DNA of 64,000 nt from Piscinibacter sp. (GTDB taxonomy: Bacteria; Pseudomonadota; Gammaproteobacteria; Burkholderiales; Burkholderiaceae_C), in the NCBI GenBank assembly GCA_019635485.1, contig JAHBZL010000015.1:49094-113093 (forward strand). The letters run 5' to 3'. A program made the position numbers and the translations under genes. Positions 1 through 9,040 of the stretch are shown piece by piece (the stretch's first letter is position 1; each line of letters begins with the position of its first letter). Under the pieces are notes generated by a model that saw nothing but the letters and a program-made list of their open reading frames with translations, searched no databases and was not told where the DNA came from.

Positions 1-2
1 TG

Positions 3-770
3 GGCCAGGCCGACGCCTACGCGGACCTGTTCGCCAGCTTCTCGGCTCGGATCGACGCCGAGGGCCGCGACGCGACCCTGCGCGCCGTGTTGCCGGTGCT
101 GATGGAAGGTGTTGGCGCCGCCGCCTTCCACGGCTTGATCCGCACCGCCTACGCCGTCGAGGCCGGGCACGACGGCGAGCTCGCGGCCGGCCTCGCGTAC
201 TGGGGCAGCCGCCATCTGCCGCTGGAGGCGCCGTCGGCCGCCGGCGTGCCGGTCGCCGACGTCTCGGCCTGGCTCGCGGCGCTCGCCGCCGATCTGGTGG
301 ACGTGCGCATCGAGGGCGGGCTCATCTTCGAGCAGATGCGGGCCGTGGCGCGGCTGCCGGCGTTCGCGCGCCATGCCGGCGCGCTGACGATCGATGCGGG
401 CACGCTGCCGGCGCTGGCCGACCTGGCCGCGCAGCGTTATGCCGCGACGCGCCACTTCACCGTGCTGCACCTCGTGACGAGCTGCCACGCGCTGCGCCTG
501 CTGCTGCCCTGCCTGGCCACGCCGGCGGCGCGCGACGGGGCGTTGCGTTCGTATGCGCGCGCCTACGCGGCCGGGGTGGTGGCCAGCGGCATCCAACTGC
601 AGGGAGCGCCGCTGCCGGCGCCGCCGCTGGGCTGGCCGGAGATCGCCGCGCGCGCGTGCCGCTCGAACGATGACCACGTGATCAAGCTCGTCCACAGCGC
701 CCGCGCCGAGGCGGAGGTGTACGGCGACGGCGCGCGCCGGCACGCCGCGGCGCTCGCCGTGGCGGCCTGA
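3..770 (+). CDS. Questin oxidase-like (DUF4243) protein, 5'-partial
   Basis: The frame is open from the first bases of the window, so the true start lies upstream and only the C-terminal part (about 255 residues) is visible. The stretch containing EGVGAAAFHGLIRTAYAVE, followed by a GHDGELAAGLAYW block and a later HFTVLHLVTSCHA block, matches what I know of the questin oxidase-like family. Its fungal members open anthraquinone rings in a Baeyer-Villiger-type reaction; the role of bacterial members is mostly unknown. The conserved His residues in these blocks are consistent with a catalytic site. The gene ends at a TGA immediately beside the stop codon of the convergent response regulator, leaving no spacer. 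Substrate cannot be inferred. Family assignment is by recognition of the motif only. Confidence 0.7.
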   Translation, partial: GQADAYADLFASFSARIDAEGRDATLRAVLPVLMEGVGAAAFHGLIRTAYAVEAGHDGELAAGLAYWGSRHLPLEAPSAAGVPVADVSAWLAALAADLVDVRIEGGLIFEQMRAVARLPAFARHAGALTIDAGTLPALADLAAQRYAATRHFTVLHLVTSCHALRLLLPCLATPAARDGALRSYARAYAAGVVASGIQLQGAPLPAPPLGWPEIAARACRSNDDHVIKLVHSARAEAEVYGDGARRHAAALAVAA

Positions 771-1514
771 TCAGCAGGGACCGGGCACGTACATGTAGCC
801 GCCGTTGCGCACGGTGCGGATGCAGCGCGGCTCGCCGCCCGGCTCGGGCTCGACCTTGCGGCGCAGCCGGCCGATGCGGATGTCGATCGAGCGGTCGAAC
901 GGTTCCCACTCGCGGTTGCGGGTGTGCATCAGCAATTGGTCGCGCGAGAGCACGCGGTTCGGATTGGCGAGGAAGACGCGGATCAGGTCGTACTCCATCG
1001 CCGTCATCGGCACCTCGTCGCCGCCCGCCGCGAGGTCGAACAGGCGGCGCGACTCGAGCTCGATCTCGCAGCGGCCGAACGGCTGGCGCGCCAGCGCGGC
1101 GGCGGCAGGGGCGGCGGACGCGGGCGCGGGCTCCTGCACCCGCGCCTGCATGCGCCGCAGCACGCTCTTCACACGGGCCAGCAGTTCGCGCGGGTCGAAG
1201 GGCTTGGCGACGTAGTCGTCCGCACCCACCTCGAGGCCGACGACGCGGTCCACCACGTCGGCCGAGCCGGTGACCATCACGATGCCGACGTCGTAGCGCT
1301 CGCGCAGGAAGCGTGCGAGCGACAGGCCGTCTTCGCCCGGCAGGCGCAGGTCGAGCAGCACGAGATCGGGCAGCTCGCGCTCGAGCTCGGCGCGCATCGC
1401 CGTGCCGTCGCCTGCACAGCGCACGGCATAGCCGTGGCCACCCAGGTACTCGATCAGCATCGTGCGCACCGAGGCGTCGTCGTCGACCACCAGCAGGTTC
1501 GTGCGGGGAGGCAT
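771..1514 (-). CDS. OmpR-family two-component response regulator
   Basis: This 247-residue protein has an N-terminal receiver domain (about residues 5-120) with the acidic pocket Asp11-Asp13, the phospho-acceptor Asp55 in LVLLDLRLPG and the conserved Lys in VAKPFDP. An Ala/Pro-rich linker leads to a winged-helix DNA-binding domain (about 150-245), including DRSIDIRIGRLRRKVE and RTVRNGGYMYVP. It is therefore a DNA-binding transcriptional regulator acting after phosphorylation by a sensor kinase. The start chosen is the ATG giving MPPRTNLLVVDDD, right before the first receiver strand. The only kinase nearby, at 3920-6787 on the same strand, is separated by two opposite-strand genes, so the pairing is plausible but unproven. 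A much longer reading frame running through this gene on the same strand is an artefact of the high GC. Confidence 0.93.
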   Translation of the reverse strand: MPPRTNLLVVDDDASVRTMLIEYLGGHGYAVRCAGDGTAMRAELERELPDLVLLDLRLPGEDGLSLARFLRERYDVGIVMVTGSADVVDRVVGLEVGADDYVAKPFDPRELLARVKSVLRRMQARVQEPAPASAAPAAAALARQPFGRCEIELESRRLFDLAAGGDEVPMTAMEYDLIRVFLANPNRVLSRDQLLMHTRNREWEPFDRSIDIRIGRLRRKVEPEPGGEPRCIRTVRNGGYMYVPGPC

Positions 1515-1547
1515 GGCGCCGATTGTGCCGAAGCACCCGGTGCGGCG

Positions 1548-1562
1548 ATACACGCGAATACA
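1548..1562. promoter_or_regulatory. Direct repeat ATACA-N5-ATACA, possible response-regulator site
   Basis: Two ATACA copies spaced exactly 10 bp lie in the divergent gap between the response regulator and the AurF-like gene. OmpR-type dimers usually bind tandem repeats at 10-11 bp. A similar pair occurs before the hybrid kinase at 6839-6854. The repeats are seen directly; the function is inferred. Confidence 0.3.
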
Positions 1563-1691
1563 AAGCGGCAACAAAGGCGGCGGCCCATGCAACGGCGCGG
1601 CCGCGCGGCGGTTACCCCCGCCTCGCACAGTGCGCGGCATGCCGGGCGGCGAGGGGCTGCCCGGTCCGGCCCACCCCACGAGGACAACGCC

Positions 1692-2663
1692 ATGCAAGCC
1701 ATTTCCGCCGCCGACCCGCGCCACGCCAAGGTCATCGAAGTCTCCAAGCGCGTGCGCTGGGAGATCGACCGCGACGTGATCCGCGGCCGCCGCTTCGACC
1801 TGAAGAAGACCTTCCTGCCCAGCGGGCTCTCGCTGGTCAACGAACTGGACTTCCTCTCCGCGGCGGAGCGCCGCCTGCTCGGCCAGGTGCAGGGCCGCAC
1901 CTACGCCTACATCTTCGGCCTGGTCGAGCGCTTCATCGCCGCCAAGACGATGGAACTCGGCCGCGCGCAGGCCTTCGGCGACCAGCTCGCGCTCGAGGCG
2001 CTGGTGCGCATGACCGACGAGGAGCTGAAGCACCAGGAACTGTTCCGCCGTCTCGAGGCCATGATGGCCGCCGACATGCCGGCCAGCTACTCGCAGACGG
2101 CCGACCCGAACGCGGTGGCCGCCGCGGTGCTCGGCTGCAGCGACTGGGCGGTGATGGCGCTGACGCTGGACATCGAGCTGTTCACGCAGGCGCACTACCG
2201 CGCCAGCATCGAGCCGCAGGCCGATCTCTGCCCGCTGTGGAAGGACGTGTTCCTGTTCCACTGGAAGGAGGAGTCGCAGCATGCCATCCTCGACGAGATC
2301 GAACTGCAGCGCATCGACGCGGCGCTCACGCCGGCGCAGCGCGACCAGGCGGTCGACGAACTGATCGCGCTGGTCGGGGCGGTGGACGGCATCCTGCAGG
2401 GCCAGGCCGCGGCCGACGCGCGTTACTTCGCCGCCATCGCCGGCCGTCGCTTCGATGCGGGCGAGGCGGAGCAGATCCAGGCGCTGATCCTGAAGGCCTA
2501 CCGCTGGCAGTACATCGTCTCCGGCGTGATGGAACCGCGCTTCCAGAAGACGCTGTTCGCGTTGGTGAACGAGGCCCAGGCCGGCCGCATCCACCAGGCC
2601 CTGGCGCCGCTGACCTATGCCGTGCCGCAGCGCTCCGAGGTGCCGCTGCCGCTGGCGGCCTGA
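1692..2663 (+). CDS. AurF-like diiron oxygenase (ferritin-like fold)
   Basis: This 323-residue, mostly helical protein carries the spaced metal-ligand pattern of the AurF/diiron N-oxygenase family. Glu111-x2-His114 (EELKH), Glu162 (DIELF) and His190-x3-Glu194-x2-His197 (HWKEESQH) are visible, with Glu79 or Glu88 as the likely first ligand. AurF itself oxidises an aryl amine to a nitro group using a diiron centre; bacterial homologues without a biosynthetic cluster have no known substrate. The start is the ATG after a GAGGA-like ribosome site about 10 bases upstream. The gene is followed after 20 bases by an MFS exporter on the same strand, suggesting a two-gene unit in which a product might be exported. 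Other ferritin-like families remain possible, but the H-x3-E-x2-H motif argues for this one. Confidence 0.7.
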   Translation: MQAISAADPRHAKVIEVSKRVRWEIDRDVIRGRRFDLKKTFLPSGLSLVNELDFLSAAERRLLGQVQGRTYAYIFGLVERFIAAKTMELGRAQAFGDQLALEALVRMTDEELKHQELFRRLEAMMAADMPASYSQTADPNAVAAAVLGCSDWAVMALTLDIELFTQAHYRASIEPQADLCPLWKDVFLFHWKEESQHAILDEIELQRIDAALTPAQRDQAVDELIALVGAVDGILQGQAAADARYFAAIAGRRFDAGEAEQIQALILKAYRWQYIVSGVMEPRFQKTLFALVNEAQAGRIHQALAPLTYAVPQRSEVPLPLAA

Positions 2664-2683
2664 CCGGCGGGAGGGAGAGGACC

Positions 2684-3904
2684 ATGAACGCCGCCGCCTG
2701 GCGGCTGGTGCTGGCCGCCGCCGCGCTGACGGCGCTGGCGCGCGGCGGCAACGCCACGCTCGGCCTGTTCGTCGCGCCGCTGAACAGCGCCTCGGGTCTC
2801 GGGCTGGCCGCGCTGAGCGGCGTGATCGCGCTGGGCCAGCTCGCCGTCGGGCTGGCCCAGCCGCTGATCGGCCACTGGAGCGACCGCCATGGCGCGGCCC
2901 GCGTGATCGTCGTCGGCGCCGCGCTGCTGGCCGCGAGCACGGCGCTGCCGGCGTGGTCGGCCGCACCGGGGCTGGTCGTGCTCGCGCTGCTGGCCGGGGC
3001 CGTCGCGAACGGGGCGGTCGGCAGCAACGGCCTGCTGCTCGGCGAGGTCGGCCGCCGCCTCGATGCGGGACGTGCCGCCTGGGCCGTCGGGCTGATCGGT
3101 GCCGGCGGTTCGGTGGGCCAGATGCTGCTCGCCCCGGCCGTGCAATGGGCCATCGCCCGCCACGGCTGGGCCGCCGCACTGCTCGGCGTGGCGGCGCTCG
3201 CGCTGCTCGCCTGGCCGCTCGCGCTGCCGCTGCGGCGCAGCCCGGGCGCGCCGCCACCGCGCGCGCCGGCCCAGCCGGTGGCCGAGGTGCTGCGCGACAG
3301 ACGCTTCTGGCGCGTCGCCGCCAGCTTCGGCGTGTGCGGGTTCCACGTCGCGTTCCTCGGCGTGCACATGCCCGGGGTGATCGAACGCTGCGGCCTGCCC
3401 GCGGCGCTCGCCGGGACCTGGATCGCGCTGGCCGGCGCGGCCAACATCGCCGGCAGCCTGGCCGTCGGCCTGGCGCTGCGCCGGTACGACCCGGCCCGGC
3501 TGCTCGTCGGCCTCTATGGCGTGCGCGCGCTGGGCATCGCCGCGCTGCTGTTGTTGCCTCCGAGCGCCCCGGTGCTGCTCGGCTTCGCGCTGGTGATGGG
3601 CGCGAGCCACATGGCGACGCTGCCGCCGACCACGCAGCTGGTCGCGCGTGCCCATGGCGTGGAGCGGCTGGGCACGCTGTTCGGCATCGTGATGCTGGTG
3701 CATCAGGCGGGTGGGTTCGCGGGCATCTGGCTCGGCGGCCTGCTGGCCGAGTGGACCGGCAGCGACCGGCTGCTGTGGGGCATCGACATCGCACTGGCGC
3801 TGCTCGCGGCCGTGCTCGTGCTGCCGTGGAACCCGGCGCGGACCGCGCCGATGCGGCCGCTGCGCTGGTTCTGGCGTGGGACTTGGCGCGGGGCCTGGCG
3901 CTGA
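2684..3904 (+). CDS. MFS transporter
   Basis: The 406-residue protein is an inner-membrane carrier of the major facilitator superfamily with about 12 hydrophobic segments. The diagnostic loop between helices 2 and 3 reads GHWSDRHGAARVIVVG, a good match to the MFS signature. A Pro/Arg-rich cytoplasmic stretch (about residues 186-205) separates the two six-helix halves. The C-terminus is short and basic. The ATG is preceded by a strong GGGAGAGGA ribosome site. It follows the AurF-like gene by 20 bases and is probably cotranscribed with it. The pattern resembles monocarboxylate-type MFS members, but the substrate cannot be read from the sequence. Confidence 0.88.
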   Translation: MNAAAWRLVLAAAALTALARGGNATLGLFVAPLNSASGLGLAALSGVIALGQLAVGLAQPLIGHWSDRHGAARVIVVGAALLAASTALPAWSAAPGLVVLALLAGAVANGAVGSNGLLLGEVGRRLDAGRAAWAVGLIGAGGSVGQMLLAPAVQWAIARHGWAAALLGVAALALLAWPLALPLRRSPGAPPPRAPAQPVAEVLRDRRFWRVAASFGVCGFHVAFLGVHMPGVIERCGLPAALAGTWIALAGAANIAGSLAVGLALRRYDPARLLVGLYGVRALGIAALLLLPPSAPVLLGFALVMGASHMATLPPTTQLVARAHGVERLGTLFGIVMLVHQAGGFAGIWLGGLLAEWTGSDRLLWGIDIALALLAAVLVLPWNPARTAPMRPLRWFWRGTWRGAWR

Positions 3905-3919
3905 GCGGCGCCGGTCGCG

Positions 3920-6787
3920 TCAGCCGCGGCCGGCCAGCAGTTCGCGCAGCAGGGTGCGCAGCCGCTCGGGGTCGATCGGCTTGGCCAGCGCCGCCTGCAC
4001 CCCGCTCGCGGCCAGGGCCTGTTCGTCGAAACCGTCCGCGTTGCCGCTGACCAGCAGCACCGGCAGGCCGGGGCGCAGGCGGCGCGCCTCGTGCGCGAGC
4101 TGCAGCCCGGTCAGCTGCGGCATCGTGTGGTCGGTGAGCAGCAGGTCGACGGCCTGTGCGCCGTCGGCCAGGCGGTCGAGCGCGGCCCGCGGGTCGCGCA
4201 GCAGCGTCACCTGCAGGCCCCACGAGCCGAGCAGTTCGGCGAGGTAGTTGCCCACCATCGGCTCGTCCTCGACCAGCAGCACGCGGCCGGCCAGCGTGCC
4301 GGCCGGCGCGGCCGGCGGTGCGGCGAGCTCCGCGGTGTCGAGTGGCGCCGGCGCGGCGGGCAGCATGACGCGGAAGGTCGCGCCCTGCCCGGGTGCGCTG
4401 TCGACGACGACATGGCCGCCGTGGTCGTGCACGATGCCGTGCACCATCGCCAGCCCCATGCCCGACCCGTGCCCGACCTCCTTGGTCGTGTAGAACGGAT
4501 CGAACATGCGCTGCATCACGTCGGGGGCGATGCCGCTGCCGTCGTCGGCCACCCGGAGTTCGACCCAGGTGCCGGCGTCGACCCGCTCGCCGCACGAGCG
4601 GCACTGCCAGCCGCCGCGGGCGCACTGCAGCCCCACGCGCAGCCGGCCGGCGCCGGGCAGCGCGTCGCGCGCGTTGATGCACAGGTTGAACAGCACCTGC
4701 TCGAGCTGCACCGCGTCGGCCTCGACCGGCGGCAGCGCGGCGTCGTCCTGCAGGCCCTGCGTGTCGAGCAGGATCGAGGAGGGCAGCGTCGCGCGCAGCA
4801 GCTGCACGGCCTGGCGCGCCAGCGGTGCCGGCGCGAGCGTGCGCCGCGCCACCGGGCGGCGCCGCGCGAAGGCGAGCATCTGCGCGATCAGCTCGCGCGC
4901 GCGCTGCGCGGCCAGGTGCGCCTGGCCGAGCTGGCGCACCAGCGTCGCGTCGCCCAGCGTCTCGGCGCGCTCCTGGCCCATCACCAGGTAGCCGATGACG
5001 CTGGTCAGGATGTTGTTGAAGTCGTGCGCGATGCCGCCCGTCAGCTGGCCGATCGCCTCCATCTTCTGCGCCTGGCGCAGCTGCGCCTCGAGCCGGCCGC
5101 GCTCGAGCTCGGCGGCGCGGCGTGCGCTGATGTCGCGCAGGTGGCCGACGAAGATGCTGCCCTCGGGCACCGCCGCGACGCTGATCGCGAGCTCGACCGG
5201 GATCTCGCGCCCGTCGGCGGTCAACGCGGTGGTCTCGACCAGCCGGCCGAGCATCGGGCCGCGGCCGCTGGCGCGGAAGTGCTTCAGGCCGCGCGTGTGG
5301 GCCTCGCGGTGCCGCTCGGGCAGGATCAGTTCGGCCAGCAGGCGGCCGAGCGCGTCGGCGCGGCGGTGGCCGAAGATGCGCTCGGCGGCGGCGTTGAACT
5401 CGACGATGCGGCCCTCGCCGTCCATGCCGATCACGGCGTCGAACGCGGCCTCGACGGTGGCGCGCAGGCGCGCCTCGCTGCGCTGCAGCGCCCGTTCGCG
5501 CTCGCGGCGTTCGCTGATGTCGCGTGCGATGGCCAGCGCATGTGGCTGGCCGCGGTGGCGGAACGGCATCACGCGCAGGTCGATGTCGAAGCTCGAGTGC
5601 CGTGCGTCGGCGCGCAGCGCCGTCGTCTCCACCTGCACCGTCTCGCCGGCCAGCGCGCGGCGCACGAACGAGAGGCGCTCGCGCACGTAGTCGGCCGGCA
5701 GCTCGGGCGAATAGTCGCGGCCGATCACCTCGTCGCGGCTGTAGCCGTACATGCGCAGCATGGCCGGGTTGGCGTCGACCACGCGCAGGTTCGAGTCCCA
5801 CAGCACGAAGCCGTCCGAGGCGGCCTCGAAGATCGCGCGGTACTGCTCCTCGCGCATCTGCAGCGCCTCGATGGCGGCCTTGCGCTCGGTGATGTCGCGC
5901 GTGAAGGCCAGCAGGTGCGGGCGGCCGTCGATCACGGCCGGCTTCAGGCGCACCTCGTCCCAGTGCAGGCTGCCGTCCTTGTTGCGGCGCCGCCATTCGA
6001 AGGGCGGGCAGTCGCCCGCCCGCGCCCGCGCCATCCACTGCGCGGCGTGCTCGGCGGTGTAGGGCGGCTCGCCGGCGCTGATGTCGGCCACCGTCAGGCG
6101 CGGCCATTCGTCGCGCGGCCAGCCGTAGGTCTCGCAGGCCTTCGGGTTGACGTCGAGGATCGCGCCGGTGTCCCAGTCGTGGATGAGGACGGCGTCCTCG
6201 GCGGCGTCGAAGATCGCCCGGTAGCTGGCCTCGGAGCGGCGCAGCGCCGCGCCGGCGGCGCGGCGCTCGATCTCGGCGGCGGCACGCACGGCGACGATCT
6301 TCAGCATCGCCTCGGCGTGTTCGGCGTCGCCGTCGGCGATCGGCGTGCGGTCCATCGCCACCAGCAGCCCGAGCGGCTCGCCGTGGCCATCGTGCAGCGG
6401 GTAGGCGGCATACGAGTCCATGCCCTTGGCGCGGAAGATCGTGCCGGGGCGGAACTCGGCGGCGACGCCGGCCGCGACGTAGCGGTAGTCGCGCCCCACC
6501 ACCTGCGCGCAGGGCGAGCCCTCGACCGCGTAGTCGAAGCTGGCCAGCGCGCGGCCGTCCATCCAGGCCGCTAGCGTGCGCAGCGTGCAGCGCTGCGGGT
6601 CCGCGAACACGGCCACGAAGGCCGTGCTGACCTGCAGCGACTCGGCCAGCTCGGCCACCAGCATGGCGAAGGGTTCGGGCCCGCCGGGCTGCGCGACCGC
6701 CAGCGCGATGCGGCGCAGCGCCGCCAGGCGCGAGGGCAGGAGCGAAGCGTCCGCGGCGGCGCGGGCCGGGTTCTCCAGGGGCGACAT
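3920..6787 (-). CDS. Hybrid sensor histidine kinase (GAF-PAS3-HisKA-HATPase-REC)
   Basis: This 955-residue protein has no clear membrane segment, so it probably senses a cytoplasmic signal. Domains in order: GAF (about 30-178), three PAS domains (about 182-300, 312-430, 440-560) each ending in a DIT/DIS-type PAC motif, a dimerisation domain with phospho-acceptor His588 in GGIAHDFNN, a GHKL ATPase with a GSGMGLAMVHGIV lid, and a C-terminal receiver (about 840-955) with Asp in LLLTDHTMPQ. HDFNN-type kinases with a terminal receiver commonly self-attenuate or pass phosphate on. The orphan response regulator at 771-1514 is a candidate partner. The ATG at 6787 is the only upstream Met giving an intact GAF domain. 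The divergent gap of 195 bp to the next gene holds another ATAC-type direct repeat. Confidence 0.92.
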   Translation of the reverse strand: MSPLENPARAAADASLLPSRLAALRRIALAVAQPGGPEPFAMLVAELAESLQVSTAFVAVFADPQRCTLRTLAAWMDGRALASFDYAVEGSPCAQVVGRDYRYVAAGVAAEFRPGTIFRAKGMDSYAAYPLHDGHGEPLGLLVAMDRTPIADGDAEHAEAMLKIVAVRAAAEIERRAAGAALRRSEASYRAIFDAAEDAVLIHDWDTGAILDVNPKACETYGWPRDEWPRLTVADISAGEPPYTAEHAAQWMARARAGDCPPFEWRRRNKDGSLHWDEVRLKPAVIDGRPHLLAFTRDITERKAAIEALQMREEQYRAIFEAASDGFVLWDSNLRVVDANPAMLRMYGYSRDEVIGRDYSPELPADYVRERLSFVRRALAGETVQVETTALRADARHSSFDIDLRVMPFRHRGQPHALAIARDISERRERERALQRSEARLRATVEAAFDAVIGMDGEGRIVEFNAAAERIFGHRRADALGRLLAELILPERHREAHTRGLKHFRASGRGPMLGRLVETTALTADGREIPVELAISVAAVPEGSIFVGHLRDISARRAAELERGRLEAQLRQAQKMEAIGQLTGGIAHDFNNILTSVIGYLVMGQERAETLGDATLVRQLGQAHLAAQRARELIAQMLAFARRRPVARRTLAPAPLARQAVQLLRATLPSSILLDTQGLQDDAALPPVEADAVQLEQVLFNLCINARDALPGAGRLRVGLQCARGGWQCRSCGERVDAGTWVELRVADDGSGIAPDVMQRMFDPFYTTKEVGHGSGMGLAMVHGIVHDHGGHVVVDSAPGQGATFRVMLPAAPAPLDTAELAAPPAAPAGTLAGRVLLVEDEPMVGNYLAELLGSWGLQVTLLRDPRAALDRLADGAQAVDLLLTDHTMPQLTGLQLAHEARRLRPGLPVLLVSGNADGFDEQALAASGVQAALAKPIDPERLRTLLRELLAGRG

Positions 6788-6838
6788 GGCGCCAGTCTAG
6801 GCCGCCGACCGCCGGCCGGGGCCGCGATTGCCCGCGCG

Positions 6839-6854
6839 ATACCGGCCGGATACA
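6839..6854. promoter_or_regulatory. ATAC direct repeat upstream of the hybrid kinase
   Basis: GATAC and GATACA copies lie 11 bp apart in the divergent gap between the kinase and the hydrolase. They resemble the 10-bp spaced ATACA pair before the response regulator gene. A shared regulator site is an inference from two short motifs. Confidence 0.22.
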
Positions 6855-6982
6855 TGGCCGATGCAAACGCAACCAAACGACGCACGCGGACTGCCCCGTC
6901 CGGGCCGCACGACACGCCGCTGATACCGGCGCCGGCGATGCTGGCGTCCTCGCGGCCGAGCGCCGCCGTCCGGGAACACACC

Positions 6983-7780
6983 ATGCCTTTCACCGCCGAA
7001 CCGTCCTTCGACGACGACCTGCCGCGTGTCGTCGCGCTGCACAGCAGCGGGGCCGGCGGCCGCCAGTGGGACGCCTGGCGTCGCCTGCCGCTGCGCGCCC
7101 GCTGGAGCACGCCCGACCTGCTCGGCTACGGCGGCGACGTGGCCTGGCCCGTCGACGCCGGCACGACGCTCGATGCGGAGGCACAGCGTCTCGCGGACCT
7201 GCTGAGCGCCGCGCCGCGCGGCGTGCACCTGGTGGGCCATTCGTACGGCGGGACCGTCGCGCTGCAGCTGGCGCTGCGCTGGCCGCAGCACGTGCGCAGC
7301 CTGACGCTGTACGAGCCGGTCCGCTTCGCCCTGCTGCGCGACGGCGATGCCGGGCTGTGGCGCGACATCGTCGGCGTCGGCCGCGAGATCGGCGCACAGA
7401 CGCTGGCGGGCCACGCCGCGACGGCCGCGCACCGGTTCGTCGACTACTGGTCGGGCCCGGGCGCCTGGGCCGGGCTGCCGCGCGCGCGGCAGGACGCCGT
7501 GGCCGCCCGCATGGGCAAGGTGCGCGCCGAGTTCGAGGCGCTGTTCGACGACGCGGTGCCGGCCTCGGCCTACCGCCAGCTCGGCATGCCGGTGCGCGTG
7601 CTGTGCGGCACGCGTTCGCCGCTGCCGGCGCTGCGCGTCTGCGTGCGGCTCGTGCAGGCCTGCCCCGCGGCACGGCTGGTGCGGCTGGACGGCCTCGGCC
7701 ACCTCGGCCCGATCGAGGCCCCGGCGCGCGTCGCCGCGCAGCTCGCGCTGCCGCTGACGCACTGGGCGCAGGCCGCCTAG
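6983..7780 (+). CDS. Alpha/beta-fold hydrolase
   Basis: A 265-residue cytoplasmic hydrolase. The nucleophile elbow is GHSYGG with Ser87, and the catalytic His is the one in LDGLGHLGPIE near the C-terminus. An oxyanion-hole region reads VALHSSGAGGRQW near residue 20. These place it in the broad alpha/beta hydrolase family (esterases, C-C hydrolases). I chose the ATG at 6983 rather than an in-frame ATG 129 bases upstream, because the upstream extension is low-complexity and basic and the fold begins right after the chosen start. It is followed by an MFS gene after 12 bases, so the two may form an operon. No substrate can be inferred. Confidence 0.82.
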   Translation: MPFTAEPSFDDDLPRVVALHSSGAGGRQWDAWRRLPLRARWSTPDLLGYGGDVAWPVDAGTTLDAEAQRLADLLSAAPRGVHLVGHSYGGTVALQLALRWPQHVRSLTLYEPVRFALLRDGDAGLWRDIVGVGREIGAQTLAGHAATAAHRFVDYWSGPGAWAGLPRARQDAVAARMGKVRAEFEALFDDAVPASAYRQLGMPVRVLCGTRSPLPALRVCVRLVQACPAARLVRLDGLGHLGPIEAPARVAAQLALPLTHWAQAA

Positions 7781-7792
7781 AATCGCGGCCCC

Positions 7793-9028
7793 GTGCCCGC
7801 TCCCTTGCCCGACTCCCGCCAGGCGTGGATCCGCCTGGCCTTCACGCTCGCGCTGATGACGATCGGCTCGGCGGGCATGTACGTGGTCGCGGTGGTGCTG
7901 CCGGCGGTGCAGGCCGAGTTCGGCGTCGCGCGCGCCGACGCCTCGCTGCCGTACACGGCGATGATGATCGGCTTCGGCCTGGGCGGCGTGCTGATGGGCC
8001 GCCTGGCGGACCGCTTTGGCGTGCTGGTTCCGCTGCTGATCGGCGCGGCCGGGCTCGGCGGGGGCTTCGCGCTCGCCGCCGCGAGCGGCGGGATCGGCAG
8101 CTTCGCGCTCGCGCACGGCGTGCTGCTCGGGCTGTTCGGCTGCTCGGCGACCTTCGCGCCGCTGGTGGCCGACACCTCGCTGTGGTTCGTGCGCCGGCGC
8201 GGCATCGCCGTCGCGATCTGCGCCAGCGGCAACTACCTGGCCGGCGCGCTGTGGCCGCCGATCGTGCAGCACTTCGTCGAGCTGGTCGGCTGGCGCAGCA
8301 CCTACCTCGGGCTCGCCGGGCTGAGCGTGGTCGCGCTGCCGCTGCTGGCGCTCGCGCTGCGGGCCCGGCCGCCGGCGCCGGTGGCCGGCGCGGCGCCGGC
8401 GGCCCAGGCCGCCGCGTCATCGGCGGTGCGGCCGTTCGGCTTCTCGCTGAACCAGGCCCAGGCGCTGCTGTGCGTCGCCGGCGTGGCCTGCTGCGTCGCG
8501 ATGGCGATGCCGCAGGTGCACATCGTCGCCTACTGCACCGACCTCGGCTACGGCGCGGCGCGCGGCGCGCAGATGCTCTCGCTGATGCTCGCGGCCGGCA
8601 TCGTGAGCCGGCTGGTCTCCGGGGCGATCTGCGACCGCATCGGCGGGCTGCGCACGCTGCTGCTCGGTTCGGTGCTGCAGGGCACGGCACTGCTGATGTT
8701 CCTGCCGTTCGACGGCCTGGTGCCGCTGTACGTGGTGTCGGCGCTGTTCGGCCTGTTCCAGGGCGGCATCGTGCCGAGCTACGCGATCATCGTGCGCGAG
8801 CATTTCCCGAGCGCCGAGGCCGGTGCGCGCGTCGGCACCGTGCTGATGTGCACGCTGCTGGGCATGGCGCTGGGCGGCTGGATGTCCGGCAAGGTGTTCG
8901 ACCTGACCGGCTCCTACCAGGCCGCGTTCGTCAACGGCATCGCGTGGAACCTGGTCAACCTGGGCATCGCGCTGCTGCTGCTGCACGGCTGGCGGCGCCA
9001 GCGCCTCGTCGCGGCGCCGGCGCACTGA
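7793..9028 (+). CDS. MFS transporter (GTG start)
   Basis: A 411-residue inner-membrane MFS carrier with two six-helix halves joined by an Ala/Pro-rich linker (about 190-215). The helix 2-3 loop reads MGRLADRFGVLVPLLIG and the helix 8-9 loop SGAICDRIGGLRTLLLG, both classic MFS signatures. The start is a GTG 12 bases after the stop of the hydrolase gene; no ATG precedes the first membrane helix. The layout resembles oxalate/formate or monocarboxylate-type MFS proteins, but the substrate is unknown. A convergent VOC-family gene begins its 3' end 12 bases away. Confidence 0.87.
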   Translation: MPAPLPDSRQAWIRLAFTLALMTIGSAGMYVVAVVLPAVQAEFGVARADASLPYTAMMIGFGLGGVLMGRLADRFGVLVPLLIGAAGLGGGFALAAASGGIGSFALAHGVLLGLFGCSATFAPLVADTSLWFVRRRGIAVAICASGNYLAGALWPPIVQHFVELVGWRSTYLGLAGLSVVALPLLALALRARPPAPVAGAAPAAQAAASSAVRPFGFSLNQAQALLCVAGVACCVAMAMPQVHIVAYCTDLGYGAARGAQMLSLMLAAGIVSRLVSGAICDRIGGLRTLLLGSVLQGTALLMFLPFDGLVPLYVVSALFGLFQGGIVPSYAIIVREHFPSAEAGARVGTVLMCTLLGMALGGWMSGKVFDLTGSYQAAFVNGIAWNLVNLGIALLLLHGWRRQRLVAAPAH

Positions 9029-9040
9029 GGCCGGCCGGCG

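Noticed and set aside
771-6872. A single minus-strand open frame of more than 2000 codons
   Set aside because: It runs through two opposite-strand genes and only its last 248 codons read as a protein (the response regulator). The rest has Arg/Ala-rich composition typical of shadow frames at high GC.
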